From positions 242,024-306,023 of the forward strand of contig NZ_QKMR01000002.1 in NCBI RefSeq assembly GCF_003208175.1: DNA of 64,000 nt. The letters run 5' to 3'. Within the stretch, counting starts at the first letter, position 1. Each line of letters opens with the position of its first letter. The notes beneath the pieces were generated by a model that saw nothing but the letters and a program-made list of their open reading frames with translations, was not told the DNA's origin and did no database searches. The position numbers and the translations under genes were made by a program. Origin of the DNA: Ruminiclostridium sufflavum DSM 19573 (lineage in GTDB: Bacteria; Bacillota; Clostridia; Acetivibrionales; DSM-1351). Below, piece by piece: positions 54,612 to 62,368 of the stretch.

Positions 54612-54689
54612 GTGCAGAAGCAAAATAAAGGTATTTCTGCTTATAGCTGCACGGACGCAAGTTATGGAAAGGACACTAATATTATATGA
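54612..54689 (+). CDS. Possible 25-codon upstream peptide overlapping the flavoprotein start
   Basis: GTG at 54612 has AAGGGGGGAG about nine bases upstream, the best Shine-Dalgarno in the area, and opens a 25-codon frame ending at 54689, past the ATG at 54664 of the next gene in another frame. The ATG at 54664 has no ribosome-binding site of its own. This could be a leader peptide coupling translation into the flavoprotein gene, or the main gene may start upstream at a CTG (54610). Confidence 0.35.
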   Translation: MQKQNKGISAYSCTDASYGKDTNII

Positions 54690-55608
54690 AAGCAGATATG
54701 GACTTACAGAAAGAATTTCAAAAGGCTTGTCACTTATTTTAGGACCTGCAAAATATTGCAGACCCTTAGAATTTAATGGAAGCTTTAATAACTTCGGAAC
54801 AATCGTTATATGCACTCCGGTATATTTAGAGAGTGTTGATGAGAATATTTATAAATATGTCTTAAAAAATGCAGATTTAATTAAACAGAAGAAGGTAATT
54901 CTGATTTGTTCCTGCCTGGCTGAAGATATGGCGGGAAAGTATCTGAAGCCGTTAAAGGATATTTTGGGACAAAGTGTAATATTGGAGACTTCTTTAGGAG
55001 GCGAGCTTATACCGGATAAGCTGAACAGTCAGGATTATGAACTAATTAAGAAGTTCAGTGCCGCAGCAGGCTTTCCGCTCAAGGACAGAAAATCCTTTGA
55101 AATGAAGAAATTAGTAAAGCTGGCTCTTGATATAAGAAGGCTAAAGGATAAAGAGCTTAAGCTTGTTCCCGAGGAGGAGCTTAAAACTTACATATCAAAT
55201 TTTATTAAAAAGCATAATTCATGTGCACTTGCCACAGGGTATGATGATGCTGTAAGAAACACTCCGATGGAGTATATGTATATAGATGACTGTATTTATA
55301 TATTTAGTGAAGGAGGGGAAAAGTTTTCAAATCTTCTTTTGAATCCAAAGGTTTCAATAACCATTTATGATGCGTACAGAGGAATGAATAAACTGGGCGG
55401 AATACAGATTTCAGGTGTTTCTGAAATAATTGACACAGGCTGTGATGAATACATTTATGCTTTTAAACAGAGAGGCCTGAATATTGAAAAGATAGTTTCT
55501 CTGCCCGTTGCATTAAACCTTATAAAGATTAATATAAGCAAAGTTGAATTTTTATGGTCAGGATTTGTTGAATTAGGCTATGATATAAAGCAAGTTTTAT
55601 ATGTATAG
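54664..55608 (+). CDS. Flavodoxin-like / pyridoxamine-phosphate-oxidase-like fusion flavoprotein
   Basis: 314 residues. Residues about 1-140 form a flavodoxin domain related to HemG-type protoporphyrinogen oxidase (LILYESRYGLTERISKGLS, then TIVICTPVYLESVDENIYKYV). From about 175 to 314 a split-barrel flavin-binding domain of the PNPOx type follows (ISNFIKKHNSCALATGYDD, MEYMYIDDCIYIFSEGGEKFSNLLLNPKVSI). Such a fusion would be a two-flavin redox protein. Its partner and substrate are unknown. The start is uncertain because no Shine-Dalgarno directly precedes ATG 54664. Confidence 0.75.
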   Translation: MERTLILYESRYGLTERISKGLSLILGPAKYCRPLEFNGSFNNFGTIVICTPVYLESVDENIYKYVLKNADLIKQKKVILICSCLAEDMAGKYLKPLKDILGQSVILETSLGGELIPDKLNSQDYELIKKFSAAAGFPLKDRKSFEMKKLVKLALDIRRLKDKELKLVPEEELKTYISNFIKKHNSCALATGYDDAVRNTPMEYMYIDDCIYIFSEGGEKFSNLLLNPKVSITIYDAYRGMNKLGGIQISGVSEIIDTGCDEYIYAFKQRGLNIEKIVSLPVALNLIKINISKVEFLWSGFVELGYDIKQVLYV

Positions 55609-55750
55609 TATGTACTAGGCATAACAATACTGTAATAATGCGTGACAGCCAAGGCATCAGCTGTTAATTAGTGCCTGCTTTTTCTTATATATTTAGCTAA
55701 TAGTATATTATTAATATTTCGGGGGAAATTATAGGATAAATGCATTTATG

Positions 55751-55804
55751 GAGGAGGCTTCAGCCTCAGTCCTAAACTATCAGCCGATAGTAATTGACTT
55801 TTAG
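55751..55804 (-). repeat. MITE-like element fragment (L half)
   Basis: GAGGCTTCAGCCTCAG, AAACTATCAGCCGATAGTAA and TTGACTTTTA match, in reverse orientation, the L half of the 185-bp copy at 23023. The R half is missing. Confidence 0.6.
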
Positions 55805-55835
55805 TTTTTCTGTAAAAGGCGGATATGGAGAATAT

Positions 55836-56483
55836 ATGAAAAAGCTGCTTTATATTACTGTTAACACTAGGCCTGAAGAAATGTCATCAAGCAAAACCGT
55901 TGGAAGAAAGCTTGCAAACAGTATTTTGGAAAAGCATACTGATATGGTTTTGGAGGAGCTGGATCTGTATAAAGAGCACATACCACAGCTCAAGTCATGT
56001 TATTTTCAAAGCAGGAGTACTATCGCAAATGCAGAGGCTTTGATGAAGCTATCAAATGAAGAACAGCAGGAGGTCAGGCAAATATTAAGATTGTGTGACC
56101 AATTTATAGAAGCTGATATTTATCTTCTTGCGGCACCGATGTGGAGTCTGTCGTTTCCGGCACCGCTGCTGGAATATATAGATTGTGTTGTTTTGGGCGA
56201 CAAAACTATTGCTTTTGAAGATAAAAAGCCCCATGGCCTTTTAAATGATAAAGAACGTATATTTATTTATGTTCAGTCCTCAGGGGCAAATATTCCGTGG
56301 ATTATCAGGCCGGCGCTGAATAAAGGATTGAATTATGTGCATGATATTATGAAATTTATAGGTATAAGCAAGTTTGAAGAGCTTTTGGTTGATGGTACAG
56401 GAACAACTGAAATTGAACGACTGGAAGCAATTGAGAAAGCGGAGGCAAAAATAGCTTCACTGGTTGAACAGATACGCTTTTGA
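55836..56483 (+). CDS. FMN-dependent NADH-azoreductase / flavodoxin-fold quinone reductase
   Basis: From ATG 55836 (TGGAG upstream) it is 215 residues, the AzoR length. ITVNTRPEEMSSSKTVGRKLANSI near the N-terminus is the flavin phosphate loop; LLAAPMWSLSFPAPLLEYIDCVV near 100 and IYVQSSGANIP near 147 are family blocks. Such enzymes reduce quinones and azo compounds with NADH and help against electrophile stress. It follows another flavoprotein gene, separated by a repeat fragment. Confidence 0.87.
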   Translation: MKKLLYITVNTRPEEMSSSKTVGRKLANSILEKHTDMVLEELDLYKEHIPQLKSCYFQSRSTIANAEALMKLSNEEQQEVRQILRLCDQFIEADIYLLAAPMWSLSFPAPLLEYIDCVVLGDKTIAFEDKKPHGLLNDKERIFIYVQSSGANIPWIIRPALNKGLNYVHDIMKFIGISKFEELLVDGTGTTEIERLEAIEKAEAKIASLVEQIRF

Positions 56484-56509
56484 TTAATTACAGAGGATAT
56501 TTTGCAAAT

Positions 56510-56574
56510 AAGGATTGAAGTATATTGAATGGGCTGAAACAGACCTCAGCTACCTTTCATGGGCTTCAATCCTT
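56510..56574. terminator. Hairpin between convergent genes
   Basis: AAGGATTGAAG (56510-56520, within one base) and CTTCAATCCTT (56564-56574) are perfect complements with a further partially paired interior. It lies between the azoreductase gene and the convergent DUF1648 gene; no T-run, so a bidirectional terminator is only likely. Confidence 0.45.
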
Positions 56575-56645
56575 TACTTGTTCTGCTAACAGTTTCCCTT
56601 GCATCATGGAAAAGACTTTTAGTCAGAAATATCCGGCATAGCTTC

Positions 56646-57137
56646 CTACTTATTTCTAACAGATGCCTTTAGATAAAAGCCGAGAGTACCGAACAATAAA
56701 ACCAGAACCACGGGTAGGAACCAGAGCCCCAAAGAGGTTGTCCCAGTTGAAGCCGCTCTTATTGATTGAAACTGAATGTAGCTGAAAATAATGACAATTA
56801 TAAGCTTGAGCACCCTCATCATACGTATTGCGCACGTATATTGGGTTAATGCATTTTTTTGGGTGATTTCAACGATATAATTATATATATGCGGGAATTT
56901 CTGCAAAAGGGAAAGTCCCGTATAAAGTATTAAAATAACCGGCAGAAGAAACAGAAGAGAACTCTTATTTCCATATCCGTCTGCCTGTCCAGAAAAGCCA
57001 AAGTGGACAGGTACAGTGTCGGGCAAATTGGGCCACGAAAAAGCGGTATAAAGGCACAGTACTATAAAAATAACAATGCTTATGGCTTCTAGGATGATAT
57101 CTACAGGTTTTAAAGGGATTTCAATTTTAGGTCGCAT
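56646..57137 (-). CDS. DUF1648-domain membrane protein
   Basis: 163 residues with four hydrophobic segments (about 14-31, 61-77, 108-125, 137-153). The loop SWPNLPDTVPVHFGFSGQADGYGNKSS near 35-60 is the signature of DUF1648. GGAGGTG precedes the ATG on the minus strand. These proteins occur near SdpI-like immunity proteins and regulators, but no partner is adjacent here. Function unknown. Confidence 0.82.
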   Translation of the reverse strand: MRPKIEIPLKPVDIILEAISIVIFIVLCLYTAFSWPNLPDTVPVHFGFSGQADGYGNKSSLLFLLPVILILYTGLSLLQKFPHIYNYIVEITQKNALTQYTCAIRMMRVLKLIIVIIFSYIQFQSIRAASTGTTSLGLWFLPVVLVLLFGTLGFYLKASVRNK

Positions 57138-57377
57138 TTGTACACCTCCGCCACAAATTTTAATATATAAGATTAAACTTTATCTCAAAATTATTATATC
57201 ACAGCAGCAGAAATATATATATTTTTTGCTGCTGCTTCCTGCGATATAAATTATAGAATTCTATAAAAATTCTAAGGAGGTATTCAGCTTACACTGGTAT
57301 ACATAATGTGTAACGTTTGTGTTATTCAGCTAATATAATAAAATATATGTTTTTTTATGAAAGGGGATTATAGCTTT

Positions 57378-57611
57378 ATGGATAATATGCTTTCAAATAA
57401 TAGTCAGAGCTTTTATGATGATGATTCCCGGGACAATAGCCCATGTATACCGCAGGAGACATCTATACACAATGTCAGGCTTGCAAGAGCCTATGTGCCT
57501 TTTGAAAAAATGTGCGAAACCTTTATGCCTATTAAAGGGTTAAAAAGAGGTACAATATTTCCGCCGCTGTATGATGCCTACGGGTGGGAGAAAAGGGAAG
57601 GGGAGGAATAG
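57378..57611 (+). CDS. cotJA: Spore coat-associated protein CotJA
   Basis: From ATG 57378 (AAAGGGG upstream) it is 77 residues. The C-terminal part RLARAYVPFEKMCETFMPIKGLKRGTIFPPLYDAYGW is the CotJA core. In Bacillus the cotJABC operon is expressed in the mother cell under sigma-E and its products join the spore coat. A weak sigma-E-like sequence may lie near 57285-57310. cotJB follows three bases after the stop. The ATG at 57357 lacks a ribosome-binding site. Confidence 0.88.
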   Translation: MDNMLSNNSQSFYDDDSRDNSPCIPQETSIHNVRLARAYVPFEKMCETFMPIKGLKRGTIFPPLYDAYGWEKREGEE

Positions 57612-57613
57612 CC

Positions 57614-57904
57614 ATGAGCAGGGACGAATTGTTATTAAAGCTATCGGCGCTGGATTTCTATGCAATAGATTTGCACCTTTATTTGAATACACACCCACGT
57701 GACAGAGAAGCGCTTGCGAAATACAACACAGTTGTTAGAGAAGCAAAAGCCTTGAGGGAAGAATTTGAAAGAAATTATGGGATGCTTTCAGCGCAAGGTA
57801 CGCCCAGCAAGTATCCGTGGCAGTGGATAGAAAATCCATGGCCATGGCAGAAGGAGTTTAATTTTGAATTAGCGGGAGATGATGACAATGTGGGTTTACG
57901 ATAA
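57614..57904 (+). CDS. cotJB: Spore coat peptide assembly protein CotJB
   Basis: 96 residues from ATG 57614 (GGGGAGG upstream). LLLKLSALDFYAIDLHLYLNTHPRDREALAKYN and a Trp/Pro-rich tail WQWIENPWPWQKEF are the CotJB hallmarks. It overlaps the start of cotJC by 17 bases, as in intact cotJ operons. Since cotJC is truncated here, the coat sub-complex may not form. Confidence 0.92.
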   Translation: MSRDELLLKLSALDFYAIDLHLYLNTHPRDREALAKYNTVVREAKALREEFERNYGMLSAQGTPSKYPWQWIENPWPWQKEFNFELAGDDDNVGLR

Positions 57905-58001
57905 GAAGCTTGAATATCCGGTAAAAATTAAAAAACCTGACCCAAGGATGGCAAAGTTAATTATAACTCAATACGGCGGGCCGGATTTCATGTTTTATTA
58001 A
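57888..58001 (+). pseudogene. cotJC: Truncated cotJC (manganese-catalase-like spore coat protein)
   Basis: The ATG overlaps the end of cotJB as expected, and the first 33 residues (MWVYDKKLEYPVKIKKPDP ... IITQYGGPD) are canonical CotJC. After YGGPD the frame reads FMFY and stops, giving 37 codons against about 190 normally. The ferritin-like catalase core with its manganese ligands is absent, and no continuation is found up to 64000. The break at about 57985 marks either an insertion of the following accessory DNA or a deletion. Confidence 0.85.
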
Positions 58002-58057
58002 GGTGTTTTACTTGATTATTATCAGTCGGCAATTCATATAATTAATACCTTAATCTG

Positions 58058-58086
58058 TTTACAAAAACATACAAAAAGTGTATACT
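58058..58086 (+). promoter_or_regulatory. Sigma-A type promoter
   Basis: TTTACA (58058-58063), 17-base spacer, TATACT (58081-58086); each is five of six to consensus. It would transcribe the ATA-start frame at 58141. Confidence 0.6.
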
Positions 58087-58140
58087 ATCGTATTATAAAC
58101 AGTTATTTTGTAAAAAAAGTAATATTAAGGAGGTAGCTTA

Positions 58141-58326
58141 ATACAAAAAAAAGAGAGCAAAACTTTTTCGGAGGAAAAGCGTGAAAGAATATTGTGCGGC
58201 GGGCAACAAAGGCGCATAGCAAAAAAGCCCATAGGAAACGGCAACGAATGGGAAAATATAGGATTAAAATTTAAGATACGTACAAATCAGAAGCTTTTAA
58301 TAAGCCTTGAAAAACAAGAAGTTTAA
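58141..58326 (+). CDS. Possible 61-residue protein with ATA in the start position
   Basis: An open frame of 61 codons starting ATA at 58141, with GGAGG at 58129-58134 at ideal spacing and a promoter upstream. No ATG, GTG or TTG exists in frame near the ribosome-binding site. The product is basic and hydrophilic (starts IQKKESKTFSEEKRERILCG; later IGNGNEWENIG) with one cysteine. It is unrecognised. Either ATA (AUA) is used as a rare start, or an ATG mutated and the gene is dead. A hairpin with T-run covers its end. Confidence 0.4.
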   Translation: MQKKESKTFSEEKRERILCGGQQRRIAKKPIGNGNEWENIGLKFKIRTNQKLLISLEKQEV

Positions 58327-58360
58327 TTGCATTTGGATAGCTTTTTGCTTCTGTTTTTTT
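58310..58360 (+). terminator. Hairpin with T-run after the ATA-start frame
   Basis: AAAAACAAGAAG (58310-58321) pairs with CTTCTGTTTTT (58348-58358) with one bulged base; an alternative outer pairing CAGAAGC (58288) with GCTTCTG (58347) also exists. T residues follow to 58360. Confidence 0.5.
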
Positions 58361-58545
58361 GTGACACCGGTGGCCTAGCGACTTTGCACATATCGGTCCC
58401 GTTCCATTCTTCGACGAATTTGAACATAAAGAAAACGGCGTAAAAATTATCAGTGAAATTGCGATAATAGTGCGTTTTCTACCACTTCAACGCCTTTCTT
58501 TTTAAGGCTTCTTTTTAAATTGCAGAACTCAGTAAGCACTTGAAA

Positions 58546-58722
58546 AAAATGACATTGAAATCGCAAGGAAAGTCGAATTGCTTAAAGAAGGCATTAACGG
58601 ACTTAAGCATAAGCTCAGGGAAAAACCATGTTAAACGTCTGAAAGGCGGAAAATGTACAATTGAGCTCGGCTTTGCATTCTCATATATTCCCGCTAACGA
58701 ATAAAGAATTTCAGACCACTGC
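58546..58722 (+). pseudogene. Na/Pi-cotransporter family fragment (PhoU-like domain)
   Basis: Pieces in shifted frames read NDIEIARKVELLKEGINGLK, then VKRLKGGKCTIELGFAF, then RISDHC. These match the C-terminal PhoU-like domain of Na/Pi cotransporters, where a run such as HVKRLQ-x-G-x-CTIELGF ... RxSDHCSN is typical. TAA stops interrupt it near 58624 and 58703, and both ends are missing, so this is debris of a larger gene. Confidence 0.65.
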
Positions 58723-58817
58723 TTAATAAAAGGTTATAGCAGAGGTAAAGGATAAATAAATTATGAGGTTGGCGATTGGAACATTGAATAAAGTTTCATA
58801 TAAAAGGGGGAATAGAA

Positions 58818-61142
58818 ATAAATTACATATTAAGTCTTTCAGATATAAGTGCACAAAACGTAGATATTTCAGGCGGTAAAGGAGCGAATCTTGCACGTCT
58901 CATTCACCATGGATTTAATGTGCCTGTGGGATATGTTATTACTACAAAAGTGTTTGATGAAAAATATCCAATAGAATGGGAAACAGAGCTTTCATCCCTT
59001 TCTCTAAATGGCATATATGCAGTGAGATCCTCTTCAACCGCAGAAGACATGCCTGCTAATTCATTTGCAGGTCAGCAAGATACTTATTTAAATATCAGTG
59101 GTTTGGAAAACATAAAAAACGCAATCAATAACTGTTTTGCATCCATCAATAATGAACGGGCATTACATTACAGAGAAAAAAATGGAATACATACATTTTC
59201 GATGGCGGTGGTTTTACAAGAAATGGTTGCTCCTGAATACTCAGGGGTTATGTTCACGGCCGATCCTTCCAGTTCCGATAGGTTGACCACAATAATTGAG
59301 GCAGTTTCCGGACTTGGTGAGGAGTTAGTCTCCGGGCGGAAAATACCGACCATGTATAAAATTAAGAACGGTAATATACAAAAGAGCGGAGAAAATAAAA
59401 TATCGGATGAGAAAATATATGAGCTTGTTCAAATTGGGAATAAGATTCAAAATAGTTTTGGTAGTGAACAAGACATAGAGTGGTGTTTAAAAGACGATAC
59501 CTTTTATATCGTACAGGCCAGGCCGATAACCACGCTTTATCCGAAGCCCCAGTCATCAGATGGCTTTAAACGCTGCTATTACTCTATGGGACATTTGCAG
59601 ATGATGACAAACACCATTCTTCCCCTCGGCGGTGAATTCCTATCGCTTATGATGGGAACAGAATCACCCTCGTTTTGTGGTGGGCGGATATATGTGGATA
59701 TAACACGTCACTTAAAAAGCTTATTCAGAAGAAATCTCTTATTATGGGAATTCAAAGGATTTGACAAGAGGATTTATGATGGGGTTCAAGAGGTTTTACA
59801 AAGAAAGGAATATATCCGCTCTATTCCAAAAGGAGAATTTAGCTTTAAATTACCAAAGAATATACTTCCAACTATTATAATGGGTTGGAAGACGTATATC
59901 AAGAATGATGTTTCAGTAATTCAAAAGTATTTTAGGCGCATGGAGGACTCTGTCAAGGAACTCGAGAAGGAAATAGCTAATCATCATGAAGGTGAATTAG
60001 TGAGTTTTATTGAAAGAGACATACAAAACAACCTTGTAAAAGCCTTTCGGGATCCTATATGGGGATGCATTTCTGTTGCAAGGGTTATAGCCTCATATAT
60101 CAAAAAAAAGAGCGAAAAATACATTGGGGAAAATGATATTATTAGCGAAATAGGAAAATCCATCCCTAATAATATTACAAGTGAAATGGGGATAGAGCTC
60201 GGACGGATTGCTGATATAGTACGCAGACAACCTGAGCTTGTGGATTATCTAAAAAATGGAGGCGAAGATATTACCAAGATTGGGACTGAATTTTCAGCTT
60301 TTTTAAATAAATATGGTTGCCGTTGCAGTGGTGAGATAGACATTACAAAACCGCGTTATTCAGAAGAGCATAAGGCTTTAATTGCAATCCTACTAGCAGA
60401 TCTGAATCAACCGGACGGTCATGCTGACATAATATTTGAAAGGGGTTTGAAAGAAAGTCAAAAGGTAATTGACGAGCTGTTGATGAAAGCAAAGTCAAAG
60501 GTTTTGAAAAAAAGGATTCTGTTTTACCGCAATTTCTGGGGATTACGTGAAGCTCCCAAATATTACATGATGCGTCAGTTCTGGGTTTATAAACAGGCTC
60601 TTATAAAAGAAGCAAAACGGTTAGGAATTAGAAATATAGATGATATTTATTATATGGACTTCAAAGAATTAAAAAGTGCTTTCTGTGGAAATAAAATCAA
60701 TTACGAAAAAATTGATAAAATGAAAATTGATTATAATCATTATGAAATATTGAATCCACCCAGAATTGTTTTTTCTGATGGTGAGGTCATTAAAACTTTT
60801 CATGATACGAAAGCCCCAAATAATTCGCTTGTTGGAATTGGTGTATCAAAAGGTACTATTATTGGTAGAGCAAGAGTGATAGTAGATATTTTCAATGCGA
60901 AGGATATTCAACAGGGAGAAATATTAGTTACCAGATTTACAGATCCATCATGGACACCTGTTTTCCTTTCTATTATCGGACTAGTTACAGAAGTCGGGGG
61001 TATGGTAACTCATGGGAGTGTTGTTGCAAGAGAATACGGTTTGCCGGCAGTGGTGGGTGTAGATAACGCAACAAAATCCATTTGCACTGGGGATATGATA
61101 AGAGTAAACGGTGAAGACGGCTGGGTAGAGATATTACCGTAA
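58818..61142 (+). CDS. PEP-synthase / rifampin-phosphotransferase-like enzyme with ATA in the start position
   Basis: 774 residues if it starts at ATA 58818, seven bases after AAAAGGGGG. The segment before the first conventional start (GTG 58920) encodes YILSLSDISAQ ... SGGKGANLARL, the conserved ATP-binding entry of this family with its lysine (K21), so the protein must begin upstream of 58920. Then VRSSSTAEDMPANSFAGQQDTY near 65 (ATP-grasp), EQDIEWCLKDDTFYIVQARPITT near 215, a middle domain, and the phospho-histidine swivel domain GGMVTHGSVVAREYGLPAVVG with H732. THGxVxAREYG favours rifampin phosphotransferase over classical PpsA. Likely role: dikinase-type phosphorylation of a small molecule, perhaps the product of the adjacent NRPS cluster. 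Confidence 0.75.
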   Translation: MNYILSLSDISAQNVDISGGKGANLARLIHHGFNVPVGYVITTKVFDEKYPIEWETELSSLSLNGIYAVRSSSTAEDMPANSFAGQQDTYLNISGLENIKNAINNCFASINNERALHYREKNGIHTFSMAVVLQEMVAPEYSGVMFTADPSSSDRLTTIIEAVSGLGEELVSGRKIPTMYKIKNGNIQKSGENKISDEKIYELVQIGNKIQNSFGSEQDIEWCLKDDTFYIVQARPITTLYPKPQSSDGFKRCYYSMGHLQMMTNTILPLGGEFLSLMMGTESPSFCGGRIYVDITRHLKSLFRRNLLLWEFKGFDKRIYDGVQEVLQRKEYIRSIPKGEFSFKLPKNILPTIIMGWKTYIKNDVSVIQKYFRRMEDSVKELEKEIANHHEGELVSFIERDIQNNLVKAFRDPIWGCISVARVIASYIKKKSEKYIGENDIISEIGKSIPNNITSEMGIELGRIADIVRRQPELVDYLKNGGEDITKIGTEFSAFLNKYGCRCSGEIDITKPRYSEEHKALIAILLADLNQPDGHADIIFERGLKESQKVIDELLMKAKSKVLKKRILFYRNFWGLREAPKYYMMRQFWVYKQALIKEAKRLGIRNIDDIYYMDFKELKSAFCGNKINYEKIDKMKIDYNHYEILNPPRIVFSDGEVIKTFHDTKAPNNSLVGIGVSKGTIIGRARVIVDIFNAKDIQQGEILVTRFTDPSWTPVFLSIIGLVTEVGGMVTHGSVVAREYGLPAVVGVDNATKSICTGDMIRVNGEDGWVEILP

Positions 61143-61377
61143 AAAATCCGGAAAGTGCATTCCTGAACGTCGTGAAGCATGCCCGGTGCAGGACTAATAG
61201 ACCCCTAAAATATATGATTGCTCGATGAATCGCAGTATTTCACTGCTTCACCAATTTTGAAACGGCGGAAGGCTGTAGCAAGGATGTATCAGCGGACATT
61301 AAATAGTAATTTATTTTTTTTCGACCCGTCCCACTTAGATTTGGGACTATATACTTAATTAAGATACGGGGTGTAAT

Positions 61378-62106
61378 ATGAATCATATTTGGCTATATGC
61401 TGTACCCTATGCTGTGGGTACGGCTAATATCTATCATCCTCTTGAAAGAAGGGTGCATAATTTTGTCAATGTGAAGCCTGTGGAGCTATCTGGACATGGC
61501 AGACGATGTGACGAGCAATCCTATGTTACAATTCAAGAAATGGCGCTGGATCTTTTGCCTCAATTTCAAGGAAAAAACAAAAATGAGCCCTATTTTCTTT
61601 TTGGGTATAGCATGGGAGCTCTGGTTTGTCTTGAGTTGTGTTATCTTTTTCAAGAACTCAATTTACAGCTTCCAGAGCATTTGTTTTTATTTGCGTGTGA
61701 TTCCCCCGCAGCGAAGAGGACCGACAAAGACTACGCCAATATGAGCATAGGTGAAATCATGGAGGAGCTGCTCCTGATGAATGACGCTAACGCAGAGCTG
61801 CTTCAAAATAAAGATATTATGGAGTTTATTTATCCCATTGCCAAGGCAGACTTTGCTGCAGCAACCGCTTACATGCCAAAATCAGCTGTTAAAATTTCAT
61901 GCCCGGCCACTATTGTACGCGGGAGCGATGAAGAACTGCTTGACGAGCGGATTGATGCCTGGCAGCAATATTTTTCAAAAGAAATTGACTGCGAGTTTTT
62001 TGAAGGAGGCCACTTCTTTTTTTTCCAAAATGAAAGTCTAAGTCATGAAAGATTCAGCTTAATGCTCAAAAAATATACTGCATATTTTCAAGAATGCGTT
62101 TATTAA
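61378..62106 (+). CDS. Type II thioesterase of an NRPS cluster
   Basis: 242 residues, alpha/beta hydrolase of the GrsT/SrfAD type that removes misprimed groups from NRPS carrier domains. The nucleophile serine is in FGYSMGALVCLEL near 78; PVELSGHGRR near 37 is the family oxyanion-side block (usually PGR), CPATIVRGSDEELLD near 180 holds the acid residue, and EGGHFFFFQNES near 213 the catalytic histidine. ATG with GGGGTG upstream. It stands 262 bases before an NRPS gene, which confirms the assignment by context. Confidence 0.88.
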   Translation: MNHIWLYAVPYAVGTANIYHPLERRVHNFVNVKPVELSGHGRRCDEQSYVTIQEMALDLLPQFQGKNKNEPYFLFGYSMGALVCLELCYLFQELNLQLPEHLFLFACDSPAAKRTDKDYANMSIGEIMEELLLMNDANAELLQNKDIMEFIYPIAKADFAAATAYMPKSAVKISCPATIVRGSDEELLDERIDAWQQYFSKEIDCEFFEGGHFFFFQNESLSHERFSLMLKKYTAYFQECVY

Positions 62107-62368
62107 TGAGAAGCAGGGAGTTAAGATATGAAAATGATAAAAGGATATGGTACAAGCATTATGTCAGCTAATATATGATATTGCGCTGATTTTCACAGTG
62201 AGCTGAAAGAGGATGAAAAATATTGAGAGAAACAGATGCTGTTTAATATAGTTATCTAAAGGGTGAGAGAGCTTTACGATTAGAATTTGAATAAGAGACA
62301 TATTACCGGCATCTTTAAAGATAAACAAGAGCGAATAAAAAAATTTCAGAGTATTAGGAGAAAAGAAA
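62107..62368. other. Gap between thioesterase and NRPS genes
   Basis: 262 bases. A short frame from ATG 62128 (GGGAG upstream) gives MKMIKGYGTSIMSANI, a TGA, then YCADFHSELKEDEKY in the same frame before the next stop, which looks like a small remnant broken by one stop codon. AGGAG near 62356 serves the NRPS start. Confidence 0.3.

Larger units (their letters stand above)
58002..58817. other. Decayed region downstream of the cotJC break
   Basis: 816 bases. It contains a good promoter (58058-58086), an open frame with an ATA in the start position (58141-58326), a hairpin (58310-58360), unassigned sequence 58361-58545, and a broken phosphate-transporter fragment (58546-58722). No intact conventional gene is present. 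Confidence 0.6.

Noticed and set aside
57270..57333. AAGGAGGT followed by an 18-codon frame starting ATT, resembling the ATA-start cases downstream
   Set aside because: The frame is very short and lies in the leader of cotJA; a perfect Shine-Dalgarno alone is not enough, though it may be worth comparing with 58141 and 58818.
58361..58545. Open-looking stretch translating as FAHIGPVPFFDEFEHKENG on plus, or WNGTDMCKVARP on minus
   Set aside because: Both frames are short, lack start signals, and match no family I can name; recorded only as decayed sequence.
61143..61377. Possible transposase or resolvase remnant between the PEP-synthase-like and thioesterase genes
   Set aside because: Several short frames exist but none shows a recognisable motif or terminal repeats.
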